Assembly (NCBI GenBank): GCA_024346835.1
Contig: AP024866.1
Coordinates: 1,302,001 to 1,366,000 of the forward strand
DNA length: 64,000 nt
DNA from: Vibrio comitans
GTDB lineage: Bacteria; Pseudomonadota; Gammaproteobacteria; Enterobacterales; Vibrionaceae
Direction of reading: 5' to 3'
Shown here: piece by piece, positions 25,810-34,200 of the stretch
How positions within the stretch are numbered: position 1 is the first letter of the stretch
Layout: the number at the start of each line of letters is the position of its first letter
Position numbers and translations under genes: made by a program
Notes under the pieces: model-generated
Databases searched by the model: none
What the model saw: only the letters and a program-made list of their open reading frames with translations
What the model was told of the DNA's origin: nothing

Positions 25810-27012
25810 ATGTTTCAGTTCATGACTACATCAAGGATCGTATTCGGCGAGGGAGCTCTTCAATCATCGCTCTCAATCCTTAATCAATTTGGCTACAGTG
25901 TTTTGCTTGTGACAGGGAAGGATCTTTCTCGCTCGCAGATGATAACCCGCTACCTAAAAAGCCAGTCAATGCGTTACCAGCATATTTCCGTGAGCAACGA
26001 ACCCAATATTACCATGGTTGAGGAGTCTGCTGTTGTTGCGCGTCGCTTCAAGCCAGATATGGTGGTGGCGATTGGCGGGGGCAGTGTGATTGATATGGGG
26101 AAAGCGCTAGCGGCGATGGTGACCAATAATGGGGACCTTTACGACTATGTCGAAGTAGTCGGAAGAAATGTTCCTATCAAAGCTGCTCCTCTTCCTATGA
26201 TAGCCATTCCAACGACGGCGAGCACTGGCGCTGAAGTCACAAAAAATGCCGTTCTAAAGTCAGGGCAAGACAAGGTTAAGGTAAGCCTTCGTAGTCCAGA
26301 AATGCTGCCTAACGTCGCCATTGTGGACCCTACATTAACCTACGGTACTGACCCTCAAACTTCAGGTCGCGGAGCCATGGATGCATTTACTCATCTAATG
26401 GAAGCGTATGTTTGTGGTGAGCCAAATCCTTTAACGGATATGATTTGCGAGGAAGGTCTTAGGCGTTTAGCTCGTTCAATCATTCCAGGCTGTCGTCAAG
26501 ATAACCCAAGAGCACGTTCAGATCTTTCGTTTGCTGCTATGCTAGGTGGAATGGCGATTACTAACGCAAAACTGGGAGCCGCACATGGTTTAGCTTCTGC
26601 TTTGGGAGGCAAGATCAGAGCGCCGCACAGTGTCATAACGGCCAGACTTGCCCCTTTTGTTATGAATGAAAATATGCGCGCAGCTAAACAAAGTGGACGA
26701 AATGATCTTCTGACACGTTATCGTAAGATAGCCCAGTTTGTAACGGAGAATGATGACGCACACATGGATGACAGCATACATTGGGTAAATAGCATGCTTG
26801 ATAAGCTTGAGTTGCCTACCTTGTCTTATTATGGAATATGCGATGTATCGTTTGACGCAATTGCTGAGGATGCGCTGAAATCTGTAGCAATTAAAGGCAA
26901 TCCATTACCATTGACTCAAGACAGATTAGTCGAGGTATTAAACCAAGTGTGTGCTTGTGATCATAGACAAAATAGAAGAGAGCAGGGCGACGATTTACCA
27001 GAAATGGCTTGA
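25810..27012 (+). CDS. Iron-containing (group III) alcohol dehydrogenase
   Basis: 400 residues, cytoplasmic NAD(P)-dependent enzyme. Seen: nucleotide-binding GGGSVIDMGKA, the IPTTASTGAEVT stretch, and metal ligands in RGAMDAFTHLMEAYV (Asp and His) plus AAHGLASALGG and RAPHSV (two His). The substrate cannot be told. It lies between grxA and hexR, as in other Vibrio genomes, and ends at a terminator shared with hexR. An FNR-like site upstream suggests oxygen control. Confidence 0.92.
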   Translation: MFQFMTTSRIVFGEGALQSSLSILNQFGYSVLLVTGKDLSRSQMITRYLKSQSMRYQHISVSNEPNITMVEESAVVARRFKPDMVVAIGGGSVIDMGKALAAMVTNNGDLYDYVEVVGRNVPIKAAPLPMIAIPTTASTGAEVTKNAVLKSGQDKVKVSLRSPEMLPNVAIVDPTLTYGTDPQTSGRGAMDAFTHLMEAYVCGEPNPLTDMICEEGLRRLARSIIPGCRQDNPRARSDLSFAAMLGGMAITNAKLGAAHGLASALGGKIRAPHSVITARLAPFVMNENMRAAKQSGRNDLLTRYRKIAQFVTENDDAHMDDSIHWVNSMLDKLELPTLSYYGICDVSFDAIAEDALKSVAIKGNPLPLTQDRLVEVLNQVCACDHRQNRREQGDDLPEMA

Positions 27013-27025
27013 GTATTCTAGAAGC

Positions 27026-27056
27026 AAAAAATGCGCGATTTATCGCGCATTTTTTA
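27026..27056. terminator. Bidirectional terminator between the alcohol dehydrogenase gene and hexR
   Basis: AAAAATGCGCGAT and ATCGCGCATTTTT form a perfect stem around TT, with A and T tracts on both sides, between convergent genes. Confidence 0.92.
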
Positions 27057-27070
27057 TGTTTTTTAACGAA

Positions 27071-27925
27071 TTAAAACTGCTCGTCTTTGCCGAAGCGAGA
27101 CTCTCGCAACGCTTCTTTCACACGTTTTAGGTTGTCTCTAAAGCCACTTCCACGTCGCAATGTAAAGCCGGTAGCTAACACATCGATAATGGTCATTTGA
27201 ACAACGCGGCTCGCCATTGGCATATACACATCGGTATCTTCTGATATATCTAGAGTGATGGTCAGAGACGCCGCTTTATCCAGAGGAGAGTTCTTTGACG
27301 TTATTGCGATAACTGTTGCGCCATTGTCACGAGCTAGGTGAGCTATTTCAATTAGGCTTTTGGTTCTGCCAGTATGCGAAACCAACACTACAACATCGTT
27401 ATCCGTACTGTTGATACAACTCATACGCTGCATAACAGGGTCATCAAAGCAGGTAATTGGGATATTAAAGCGAATAAACTTATTTTGAGCGTCTTTTGCA
27501 ACGGCAGAAGAGGCGCCTTGTCCGTAAAAAGAGATGCGTTTTGCTTGAGTTAACAGGTCAACAGCTCGATTAACTTGCTGTGCGTCTAGACTGTTTTTAG
27601 CCACATCAAGACATGCCATTGTCGACTCAAAGATTTTATGCGTGTAGGCATCAGGGCCATCGGTTTCTTCAACATTTCGGCTAACGTAAGGAGTGCCGTT
27701 AGCCAGGCTTTGCGCCAAGTGCAATTTAAAATCAGGAAATCCTTTTGTGTCTAAACGACGACAAAAACGGTTCACTGTTGGCTCACTGACATCAGCCAGT
27801 TTGGCTAACGTTGCGATACTAGAGTGAATTGCCGTTTGGGGATTAGCCATTATTACTTCAGCAACTTTTCTTTCTGACTTACTGAAGTTCTCTAAATTTT
27901 TTTGTACTTTTTCTAAAGTATTCAT
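27071..27925 (-). CDS. hexR: HexR, RpiR-family regulator of central sugar metabolism
   Basis: 284 residues. The N-terminal HTH_6 domain contains ATLAKLADVSEPTVNRFCRR, the C-terminal SIS sugar-phosphate domain SFYGQGASSAVAKDA and VVLVSHTGRTKSL. In gamma-proteobacteria HexR represses Entner-Doudoroff and glycolytic genes and activates gluconeogenic ones; it is released by 2-keto-3-deoxy-6-phosphogluconate. Its place between the iron alcohol dehydrogenase and panP matches Vibrio synteny. Confidence 0.93.
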   Translation of the reverse strand: MNTLEKVQKNLENFSKSERKVAEVIMANPQTAIHSSIATLAKLADVSEPTVNRFCRRLDTKGFPDFKLHLAQSLANGTPYVSRNVEETDGPDAYTHKIFESTMACLDVAKNSLDAQQVNRAVDLLTQAKRISFYGQGASSAVAKDAQNKFIRFNIPITCFDDPVMQRMSCINSTDNDVVVLVSHTGRTKSLIEIAHLARDNGATVIAITSKNSPLDKAASLTITLDISEDTDVYMPMASRVVQMTIIDVLATGFTLRRGSGFRDNLKRVKEALRESRFGKDEQF

Positions 27926-28110
27926 GAAGTTGGCTTATTGAATAATTTGACTGCGTGAGCTCAATAATGAGACCGACGGGCGCGAAAAAACGAATGAAAT
28001 CAGTATATACCGTTATGTTCTAGCGGTGTAACAAAACCGAAATTAAATGACAAGTAATGCGTTAGAATATGACAAACTTCAAACTTGAAGCCGTAAATAA
28101 CCCTTATTTA

Positions 28111-28138
28111 GCCGCTAAATCGTGCAATATTTAGCGGC
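28111..28138 (-). terminator. Hairpin after panP
   Basis: Perfect stem GCCGCTAAAT with ATTTAGCGGC, 24 bases beyond the panP stop on the minus strand. Only a weak T tract follows, so it may be a terminator or just an end-stabilising hairpin. Confidence 0.6.
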
Positions 28139-28161
28139 AATTTATACGGTGAGTAAAAATA

Positions 28162-29811
28162 TTACAGCTCAGATTCGATAGTGCTGACGAGGGCATCTAT
28201 CTGCTTATGTAACGAAGGTGCCAACTTAGCAATCTCACGCTGTTCATTAAGCACATTATTGAGTATTTCGTGGGTGGTAAGCGGGTTAGCCAATACTACT
28301 CTAAATACGATTGTAGTCATGCTGTCCCATTGCTTTGGCGTTAGTGTGGTACGCGATACAAATGACAAACCATTTTCACGCTGACGCTTTTGAATAAACT
28401 GCGTCAAGCTATTGAGTAATTCGTTTAGTTTGTGTTTGTTCTTGCCCGTTGCTTTTTCCAGTGCCAAACGAACGCGCGCAGGGATATATCGATAAGTAAG
28501 CAAACATAATTCTGGGTCGGTAATCAGCTCAAAATCTTCTTGCTGACTGACTAGGTCTGCAAAGAATCGCGCCTTGTCTAAACCCGCATTAATTAACAAC
28601 TCATACCCTGGTCGGCTAATAATGTGCATACTTGAGTACACTAACATCGCCATACCGGAGCGAGACCCTTCTAACGAGTGGCTACCAAGATCTTTAGAGC
28701 CTTTACGTAAGATATAGGCAGCATGATGCTCGACACTTGCCATAGCATGGGGGTCTTTGAATAAGACCATGCCTGCACCCATCGGGATGTAGAGCTGTTT
28801 GTGTGCATCAATAGTGACAGAATCGGCAAGCTCAATGCCAGCAAGCAGATGTCTGTGTTTATTTGACATCAAAGTCGCACCACCCCATGCCGCATCAACG
28901 TGGAAGTGGCACTGATGTTTTTGGCATTGTTTAGCGATATCTTCTAGCGGGTCAATGTTGCCGGTTTCTGTGGTACCGGCAATTCCCACTACTGCGATAG
29001 TTTTAATTCGATTCGATTCAAGCTCAACCAGTTTAGCCTCTAAATCATCAAGGCAGATCTTGTTGTTTTCATCCGTCTTGACGGCAATCAGGCTTTCTCT
29101 ACCAATACCCAAAACGTCGGCAGCTTTCTTCAGTGAATAGTGGCCACGTTCAGACACTAGTATCGCAATACCCTCATAGTCGTAATGCTTAAGAGCTTTG
29201 AAGATACCTTGCTGCTCAATGCCTTTGAACTCGCCGTCAGCAGGGAATGCATTGTTTCTTGCAACCCATAAAGCGGTAATGTTGGCTATGGTGCCACCAG
29301 AACAAAATGCGCCTAGAGAGTGCTGTGCGCTGTGCATCCATTTGGCGTAGAAATCATCATTCTGAGCATAGATAAGATTGTGCAACATACCTAAGACTTG
29401 ACGCTCCAGTGGCGTGAAGGCCTTGGATGTTTCGATCTTCACCAAGTTTTGATTCAGCGCAATCATGATTTTTGATAGCGGCATCAAGAAATAAGGCAAT
29501 GCCGAAGTCATGTGACCAATAAAGCTTGGCGATGAGGTATGTACAGAATGAGAAACTAGAGTGTCTAGTAAATGTTGCGTGTGCTCTGAGACAAAGGTTG
29601 GTGACTCAGGCAACAGAGAATCATTGAAGTCTTTCTCGATCTCTCGAAGAGGCTTTTCTTCAGCAACAATATGTTCTTTTAGGAATTCATTCAGGTTTAG
29701 TGAAAGCCTGTTTTCGATTTGAGTCAGTGTAGATTCTGGCCCTTCTGGAACAGTAAATATTCTGAGTAAGCTTTCGAAATCAACTTTCGCTGTTTTATCC
29801 TGTGAAACCAT
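28162..29811 (-). CDS. panP: PLP-dependent aspartate 1-decarboxylase PanP
   Basis: 549 residues from the ATG at 29811 (MVSQDKTAKVDFESLLRIF). A TTG 19 codons earlier extends the frame but with unlikely sequence; no good ribosome site is seen at either. Group II PLP decarboxylase: FHVDAAWGGA and the pyridoxal lysine in TIDAHKQLYIPMGAG are clear. Vibrio and relatives lack the pyruvoyl enzyme PanD and use this one to make beta-alanine for pantothenate and CoA. Older annotations call it glutamate decarboxylase. Neighbour of hexR, as in V. cholerae. Confidence 0.9.
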   Translation of the reverse strand: MVSQDKTAKVDFESLLRIFTVPEGPESTLTQIENRLSLNLNEFLKEHIVAEEKPLREIEKDFNDSLLPESPTFVSEHTQHLLDTLVSHSVHTSSPSFIGHMTSALPYFLMPLSKIMIALNQNLVKIETSKAFTPLERQVLGMLHNLIYAQNDDFYAKWMHSAQHSLGAFCSGGTIANITALWVARNNAFPADGEFKGIEQQGIFKALKHYDYEGIAILVSERGHYSLKKAADVLGIGRESLIAVKTDENNKICLDDLEAKLVELESNRIKTIAVVGIAGTTETGNIDPLEDIAKQCQKHQCHFHVDAAWGGATLMSNKHRHLLAGIELADSVTIDAHKQLYIPMGAGMVLFKDPHAMASVEHHAAYILRKGSKDLGSHSLEGSRSGMAMLVYSSMHIISRPGYELLINAGLDKARFFADLVSQQEDFELITDPELCLLTYRYIPARVRLALEKATGKNKHKLNELLNSLTQFIQKRQRENGLSFVSRTTLTPKQWDSMTTIVFRVVLANPLTTHEILNNVLNEQREIAKLAPSLHKQIDALVSTIESEL

Positions 29812-29920
29812 ATTGAATGCGTTTGTATTGCTGAAATTGCGAGACAATGTAATAAATAAATGAACCAAAGTCTCGCATTATTTTTCATGTGTTGCTTTTA
29901 TAAACAGCGTCAATGAATGG

Positions 29921-30433
29921 TTAAGATTTGCAGTCCATTGCGACAACGTCTTGAATTGATTGATTGTAAGTGTCGAGTGCACCTTGGATCTTGTTTGGAT
30001 GACTCAGTAAATCAGCAAGGGCAGAGCGGAACTCATAGTTCTGCGGATGTGGCTTAGCCTGACGATATTCAAAGCTTTGTTTAGCTATGTTGCCAAGTTC
30101 ATCATCTCGAGTGGCGAGCTCTTTAATATCACTCTGGGAAAGTTGTAACCAAGACTCGACGTCTAGCTCTGTAGAGACTTTGTTCGGCTGAGAGTCCAAA
30201 AAGGTATGTACAGCAGCGCGATTTAACTCAAAGTGCTTTTTACGGCCCTCAAGGAACCATTCACTGACTTCTTTAAGCTCAGGTGTATCTTGGCTCGTCA
30301 TTGTCGCAAGATCTTGATACCAGTTGATTGAGGCATCTATGTAGGTATCGTATTTTTTTATCTGACATTCCGTGTTTGCTGCAAATGCAAAAGTTGGCAA
30401 AGCTGACAACAGTAAAACCAGCGTTTTGTTCAT
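29921..30433 (-). CDS. Secreted protein of unknown function
   Basis: 170 residues with a Sec signal peptide (KTLVLLLSALPTFAFAANTE, cleavage after AFA). The mature part is helical and acidic, with two cysteines (CQIKK at its start and the C-terminal DCKS) that could pair in the periplasm. No family is recognised. Between panP and lysO, same strand as both but with its own upstream gap. Confidence 0.7.
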   Translation of the reverse strand: MNKTLVLLLSALPTFAFAANTECQIKKYDTYIDASINWYQDLATMTSQDTPELKEVSEWFLEGRKKHFELNRAAVHTFLDSQPNKVSTELDVESWLQLSQSDIKELATRDDELGNIAKQSFEYRQAKPHPQNYEFRSALADLLSHPNKIQGALDTYNQSIQDVVAMDCKS

Positions 30434-30546
30434 CTTATTATTCCCTAGGTTGAAATACCCTACGAGTGTAGTGTCGCTAATCTAGCAAATCTCATATCAA
30501 TAACCAAAGCGTTCAATGTTTGAATGTGAGCGGTAGCGCCTTATCT

Positions 30547-31452
30547 CTACATTCCCAATCCTGAAAATGTCAGGATTAAGATAGGAACGAGTAGGCTCAG
30601 AATAAAACCACTGACAATAGCCACTGGCACGCAGCGTATCCCACCTGTTTGTTGTATTACTGGCAAGGTAAAATCCATCGCTGTTGCTCCTGCGTAGCCG
30701 ATGGCAGTACAAGGGCGAGTTTTGATTAGCATTGGAATGAAAATAAGTGCGACTAACTCTCTGAGTAACTCGACGATTAGCGACGCACTGCCATACAGAG
30801 GTCCATAATTGTCGGTGATCAGGATGCCTGTTAATGAATACCAACCAAAACCTGATGCCATCGCTAGCCCTTGAGTAATGGGTAAGTCTAATAACATGGC
30901 GGAAACAATTCCCCCTAGCCACGATGTAATCACGATGGCGCCAGCAATGATAAGCCCGTGTTTGTTGATGATAATTTCACGAAGAGTCAGGCCACTGTTT
31001 CTCAGCTGAATGCCAATTAAGAACAGCAGTACAAACAAGGTCCACTCACTTGCCGTATGTACCCACGACCAATAGCCTGGAATCACTAAACCAATAATTA
31101 CCCCAAGCGCTACGACTACTACTAGCTTTAATGACTCTGATGCCATCTGTAGCAGTGGTAGCTTATTCTGTTTCCCATCCACTGCCAGTGGCAACTTCGC
31201 ATCAATCAAGGGCAGAGCGATGAGATTAAACACGCTCATACTGACAAAAAAGCATGCGGTAACCGTCAGGATTTGCTTGATATTGCCACCAAGATTATCC
31301 ATACCGGCAATGCTTAGGCCCATAAGAAATAAGATGAATAAAACCGTATGAGAGCAGAACTGGTTGATCTTGTCGAGAATACGTGTGTTTTTAACTGAGA
31401 TTAGATACCCAACAATGAGGGGTATAAAAATGAATAATAATCCTGAAAACAT
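30547..31452 (-). CDS. lysO: LysO/YbjE-type L-lysine exporter
   Basis: 301 residues, inner-membrane, with about eight hydrophobic segments. The family plan is clear: an N-terminal half with QFCSHTVLFILFLMGLSIAG and a C-terminal DUF340 half with GFGWYSLTGILI and SLIVELLRELVALIFIP. LysO exports lysine and toxic analogues. Upstream I found no lysine riboswitch. Confidence 0.88.
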   Translation of the reverse strand: MFSGLLFIFIPLIVGYLISVKNTRILDKINQFCSHTVLFILFLMGLSIAGMDNLGGNIKQILTVTACFFVSMSVFNLIALPLIDAKLPLAVDGKQNKLPLLQMASESLKLVVVVALGVIIGLVIPGYWSWVHTASEWTLFVLLFLIGIQLRNSGLTLREIIINKHGLIIAGAIVITSWLGGIVSAMLLDLPITQGLAMASGFGWYSLTGILITDNYGPLYGSASLIVELLRELVALIFIPMLIKTRPCTAIGYAGATAMDFTLPVIQQTGGIRCVPVAIVSGFILSLLVPILILTFSGLGM

Positions 31453-31712
31453 ATTTTGATGAGGCTCGTAATGTTTATATGCAAGTGAGTTATCTGGGCT
31501 TGCATGATTCCTTTCGAAGATGGACTAGCTTACACCATGCTTATTCAAGAGACGAATAACTATTCGCCCCTTTTCGTATGAAATTTTTCAAGTAATACAA
31601 TTCTTTTGTGAATGTTGGGTGCGATCTGTCTCGCGTCTAATAGTACTTTCCATCATCGTAATAATACTTTGGGTCACTAGACAACCGTATGCCTGCCCGC
31701 AAATATTATAAG
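31453..31712. other. Divergent promoter region of lysO and tfoX
   Basis: About 260 bases. A perfect dyad CGAATA-AC-TATTCG lies at 31553-31566 and a TATTAT -10 candidate for tfoX at 31704-31709. No riboswitch fold is recognised. The rest shows nothing I can name. Confidence 0.4.
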
Positions 31713-31750
31713 GTACCGTTTGCATAACCATTCTGTATGCATGCCGGTAC
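31713..31750 (+). promoter_or_regulatory. Leader hairpin just before tfoX
   Basis: GTACCG (31713-31718) pairs with CGGTAC (31745-31750), then a small internal loop, then TGCATA (31721-31726) pairs with TATGCA (31736-31741) around a 9-base loop. It ends 9 bases before the first possible ATG, so it crowds the ribosome site. In V. cholerae the tfoX leader is folded shut and opened by the small RNA TfoR; this may be the same switch (inference). Confidence 0.6.
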
Positions 31751-31759
31751 GACATTGAG

Positions 31760-32389
31760 ATGGAATTTATGGAGAATCGTATTGTGGCTATAAATGGATG
31801 TGAGGCTGTGATTGGTGATATTGAACGCTTTGACGGACTTTATACCCGCCCTATGTTTGGCGGAACAGGTTATTTTGTTGAGGATGCTATGTTTCTGCTA
31901 GTCGATGATGGAAAGGCCTACTTAAGAGGAGGTCAATCACTCACTAACGAGCTGGTTAATTGGGGATGCGAACAGTACAAATTTCAAAAACGAATAGGCT
32001 GTGCCAAAGTGCAGTATTACAACATTACGGATATGCATGTGAAGGAGAGATCACGAGTTCGATTACTGTTTTTTCGGTCTATTGAGATTGCGAAGCAAGA
32101 TAAAATCAAATGCAATTGTCATGACCGAATTCGTGACTTACCCAACTTACAGCTCAGCATTGAAAGGATGTTAGCTCGAGTCAACATTATGGATATAGCA
32201 GAATTAAAGCAAGCTGGCTCAAGTGAGTCTTTTGCAAGGCTACAACAAATCTATGGTTTAGATCTTAATGTTAGCTTGCTGTGGAAATTAGAGGGAGCGA
32301 TTCGAGGGGTTCACTTTTCATTGCTGGAGCATAAAATCAAAAATAGTCTTCTCTCTAAGGTAACTTCGAGAGGGCACTCTCGCTCGTGA
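31760..32389 (+). CDS. tfoX: TfoX/Sxy competence regulator
   Basis: 209 residues (206 if the ATG at 31769 is used). TfoX N-domain RPMFGGTGYFVEDAMFLLVD with YLRGG, TfoX C-domain LPNLQLSIERML and LLWKLEGAIRGVHF. In Vibrio, TfoX turns on natural competence and type VI secretion during growth on chitin, together with CRP and QstR. Position after hexR, panP and lysO matches V. cholerae tfoX rather than its paralogue tfoY, and the c-di-GMP riboswitch of tfoY is absent here. Confidence 0.88.
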   Translation: MEFMENRIVAINGCEAVIGDIERFDGLYTRPMFGGTGYFVEDAMFLLVDDGKAYLRGGQSLTNELVNWGCEQYKFQKRIGCAKVQYYNITDMHVKERSRVRLLFFRSIEIAKQDKIKCNCHDRIRDLPNLQLSIERMLARVNIMDIAELKQAGSSESFARLQQIYGLDLNVSLLWKLEGAIRGVHFSLLEHKIKNSLLSKVTSRGHSRS

Positions 32390-32401
32390 TGACCTTTAGT
32401 T

Positions 32402-32442
32402 GGCTTTTTACTTTTATACGCTGTTTATAAAAGTAAAAAGCC
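32402..32442 (+). terminator. Long perfect hairpin after tfoX
   Basis: A 17-bp perfect stem (GGCTTTTTACTTTTATA with its inverse) around about seven bases. It starts 13 bases after the tfoX stop. Its right arm overlaps the next hairpin, so only one of the two can form. Confidence 0.7.
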
Positions 32443-32473
32443 TGACTTCGATAGACTATCAAAATCAGGCTTT
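32435..32473 (-). terminator. sstT terminator
   Basis: AAAAAGCCTGA with TCAGGCTTT. On the minus strand the stem is followed by TTTTTACTTTTA, a good T tract. It shares its left arm with the 17-bp hairpin of tfoX. Confidence 0.8.
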
Positions 32474-32524
32474 AAGCCACTTAAACCAATGTAGCCGAAC
32501 TAACACTGCATAAGCTGTGATTGA

Positions 32525-33742
32525 TTAAGCTTGCTCTTTAGCGTGCTCTGCGCGACAAACCGCTGCAGTGAATACTACGTCTGTTGAGCTGTTTAGGGCT
32601 GTTTCAGCAGAATCCTGGATTACGCCGATGATGAAGCCTACCGCTACTACCTGCATTGCAACTTCGTTTGGAATACCAAACAGGCTACATGCTAGAGGAA
32701 TAAGTAGTAGTGAACCGCCAGCAACGCCTGATGCACCACATGCAGAAACTGCAGCGATAAGGCTAAGCAGGATAGCTGACAGGATGTCTACTTGAATGCC
32801 TAGTGTATGCACGGCTGCAAGCGTTAATACTGTGATAGTGATTGCCGCGCCACCCATGTTGATGGTTGCACCTAGAGGGATTGATACTGAGTAAGTATCT
32901 TCGTCTAGTTTTAGCTTTTCACACAGCGCCATGTTTACAGGAATGTTTGCCGCACTTGAACGAGTGAAGAAAGCGGTAACACCACTCTCACGTAGACACT
33001 GAAGCACTAGTGGGTAAGGGTTTTGCTTCGTTTTAACCCAAACAATGATTGGGTTAACCACTAGCGCAATAATTGCCATTGCACTTAGCAGAACAAACAG
33101 CAGATTTGCATAGCCAAGAAGTGCGCTGAAACCCGTAGTTGCAAACGTTGCAGCAACCAAACCGAAGATACCAAATGGTGCTAGACGGATAATAAAGCGA
33201 ACAATTTGCGATACGCCGTGGCTAAGGTCTTCAAATACTGCTTTGGTAGTGTCCGAAGCATGGTGAAGTGCAAGGCCAAGACCAATACCCCAAGCAAGAA
33301 TACCAATGTAGTTAGCATCCATTAGAGCATGTACTGGGTTATCTACGATTTTAAACAGAAGCGTGTGTAGAACCTCTGCAATTCCTTGAGGAGGCGTCGC
33401 ACCTGTTGCGCTGTCCACTAGAGTTAGCGTCGTTGGGAAAGCAAAGCTAAGTAGTACAGCGGTGATCGCAGCTAAAAAGGTACCAATTAAATACAGAATG
33501 ACGATCGGACGCATGTAGGTGTGTTGGTTTTTCTTTTGGTTGGCAATCGATGCTGCTACCAAGATAAATACCAAAATAGGAGCAACGGCCTTAAGAGCAC
33601 CAACAAACAGACTACCTAATAGTCCTGCGCTGGTGGCGGCAGAAGGAGAAGCAACGGCAAGTAGAGCGCCGGCAACGATACCGACTAAGATTTGCATGAC
33701 AAGGTTACCCTTGGCCATACGGGCGATGAATGTGTTTTTCAT
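32525..33742 (-). CDS. sstT: Sodium/serine-threonine symporter SstT
   Basis: 405 residues, DAACS (glutamate transporter) fold in the inner membrane. Seen: tip-loop serines in [12 protein letters not shown], the ion-binding [11 protein letters not shown] motif and the [16 protein letters not shown] hairpin, and late [13 protein letters not shown]. It takes up serine and threonine with sodium. Length matches E. coli SstT (414). The 5' leader contains a CTGGGA/TCCCAG hairpin at 33758-33781. Confidence 0.94.
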   Translation of the reverse strand: MKNTFIARMAKGNLVMQILVGIVAGALLAVASPSAATSAGLLGSLFVGALKAVAPILVFILVAASIANQKKNQHTYMRPIVILYLIGTFLAAITAVLLSFAFPTTLTLVDSATGATPPQGIAEVLHTLLFKIVDNPVHALMDANYIGILAWGIGLGLALHHASDTTKAVFEDLSHGVSQIVRFIIRLAPFGIFGLVAATFATTGFSALLGYANLLFVLLSAMAIIALVVNPIIVWVKTKQNPYPLVLQCLRESGVTAFFTRSSAANIPVNMALCEKLKLDEDTYSVSIPLGATINMGGAAITITVLTLAAVHTLGIQVDILSAILLSLIAAVSACGASGVAGGSLLLIPLACSLFGIPNEVAMQVVAVGFIIGVIQDSAETALNSSTDVVFTAAVCRAEHAKEQA

Positions 33743-34086
33743 AATATATCCATATATCTGGGATGAGAAAGCCGCTCCCAGGGTTTTTATAAATTATAAG
33801 ACGCTGGCTTAAACGCTTTTGGGCTTGCTGACCTCATTTGAGTAATTGTAATTAAAGGTAAGCAGTCCATAGCATAAAACGATAAATCTTAATGTCTAGT
33901 GGATAATCGTTTGCATTGGTGGTTTTTTAGCTTTCTGTAGCGATATTGATTAACAATATAGATTTAATTGTAACATTTCAGAGGTGAGGCGGGATAAAAA
34001 GTAGGTTGTGGTTCGCAGAGTGATAGGTGCATATGCTACTAGTCGAGTGTTAAATGAAAAGCTATGAGGTCGTTATGTGCGCTTAC
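33743..34086. promoter_or_regulatory. sstT promoter and leader region
   Basis: Gene-free stretch. Seen: the leader hairpin at 33758-33781 and a dyad ATATTG-ATTAA-CAATAT at 33943-33959, which could be an operator. No small ORF with a good ribosome site. Confidence 0.4.
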
Positions 34087-34162
34087 CGTCATACTGGAAA
34101 ACACTCAGTGTTTATCCAGTACCTTAGTGCGCTCTAAGATCCTGATTTTCATCAGGATGACG
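34087..34162. repeat. CGTCAT/ATGACG palindromic repeat, short full copy (76 bp)
   Basis: Starts CGTCATACTGG and ends CAGGATGACG, with a CTTAGTGCGCTCTAAG linker between two hairpins. It lies 39 bases beyond the RND pump stop, where it may end that transcript. Confidence 0.7.
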
Positions 34163-34200
34163 GTTCGCAGCAGATCACATTGTATATCGGGCTCTTTAGC

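Noticed and set aside
30497..30922. Minus-strand ORF overlapping lysO
   Set aside because: Other-frame shadow inside the conserved transporter gene.
31453..31759. Lysine or c-di-GMP riboswitch before lysO or tfoX
   Set aside because: None of the conserved riboswitch core elements could be found; only short dyads are present.
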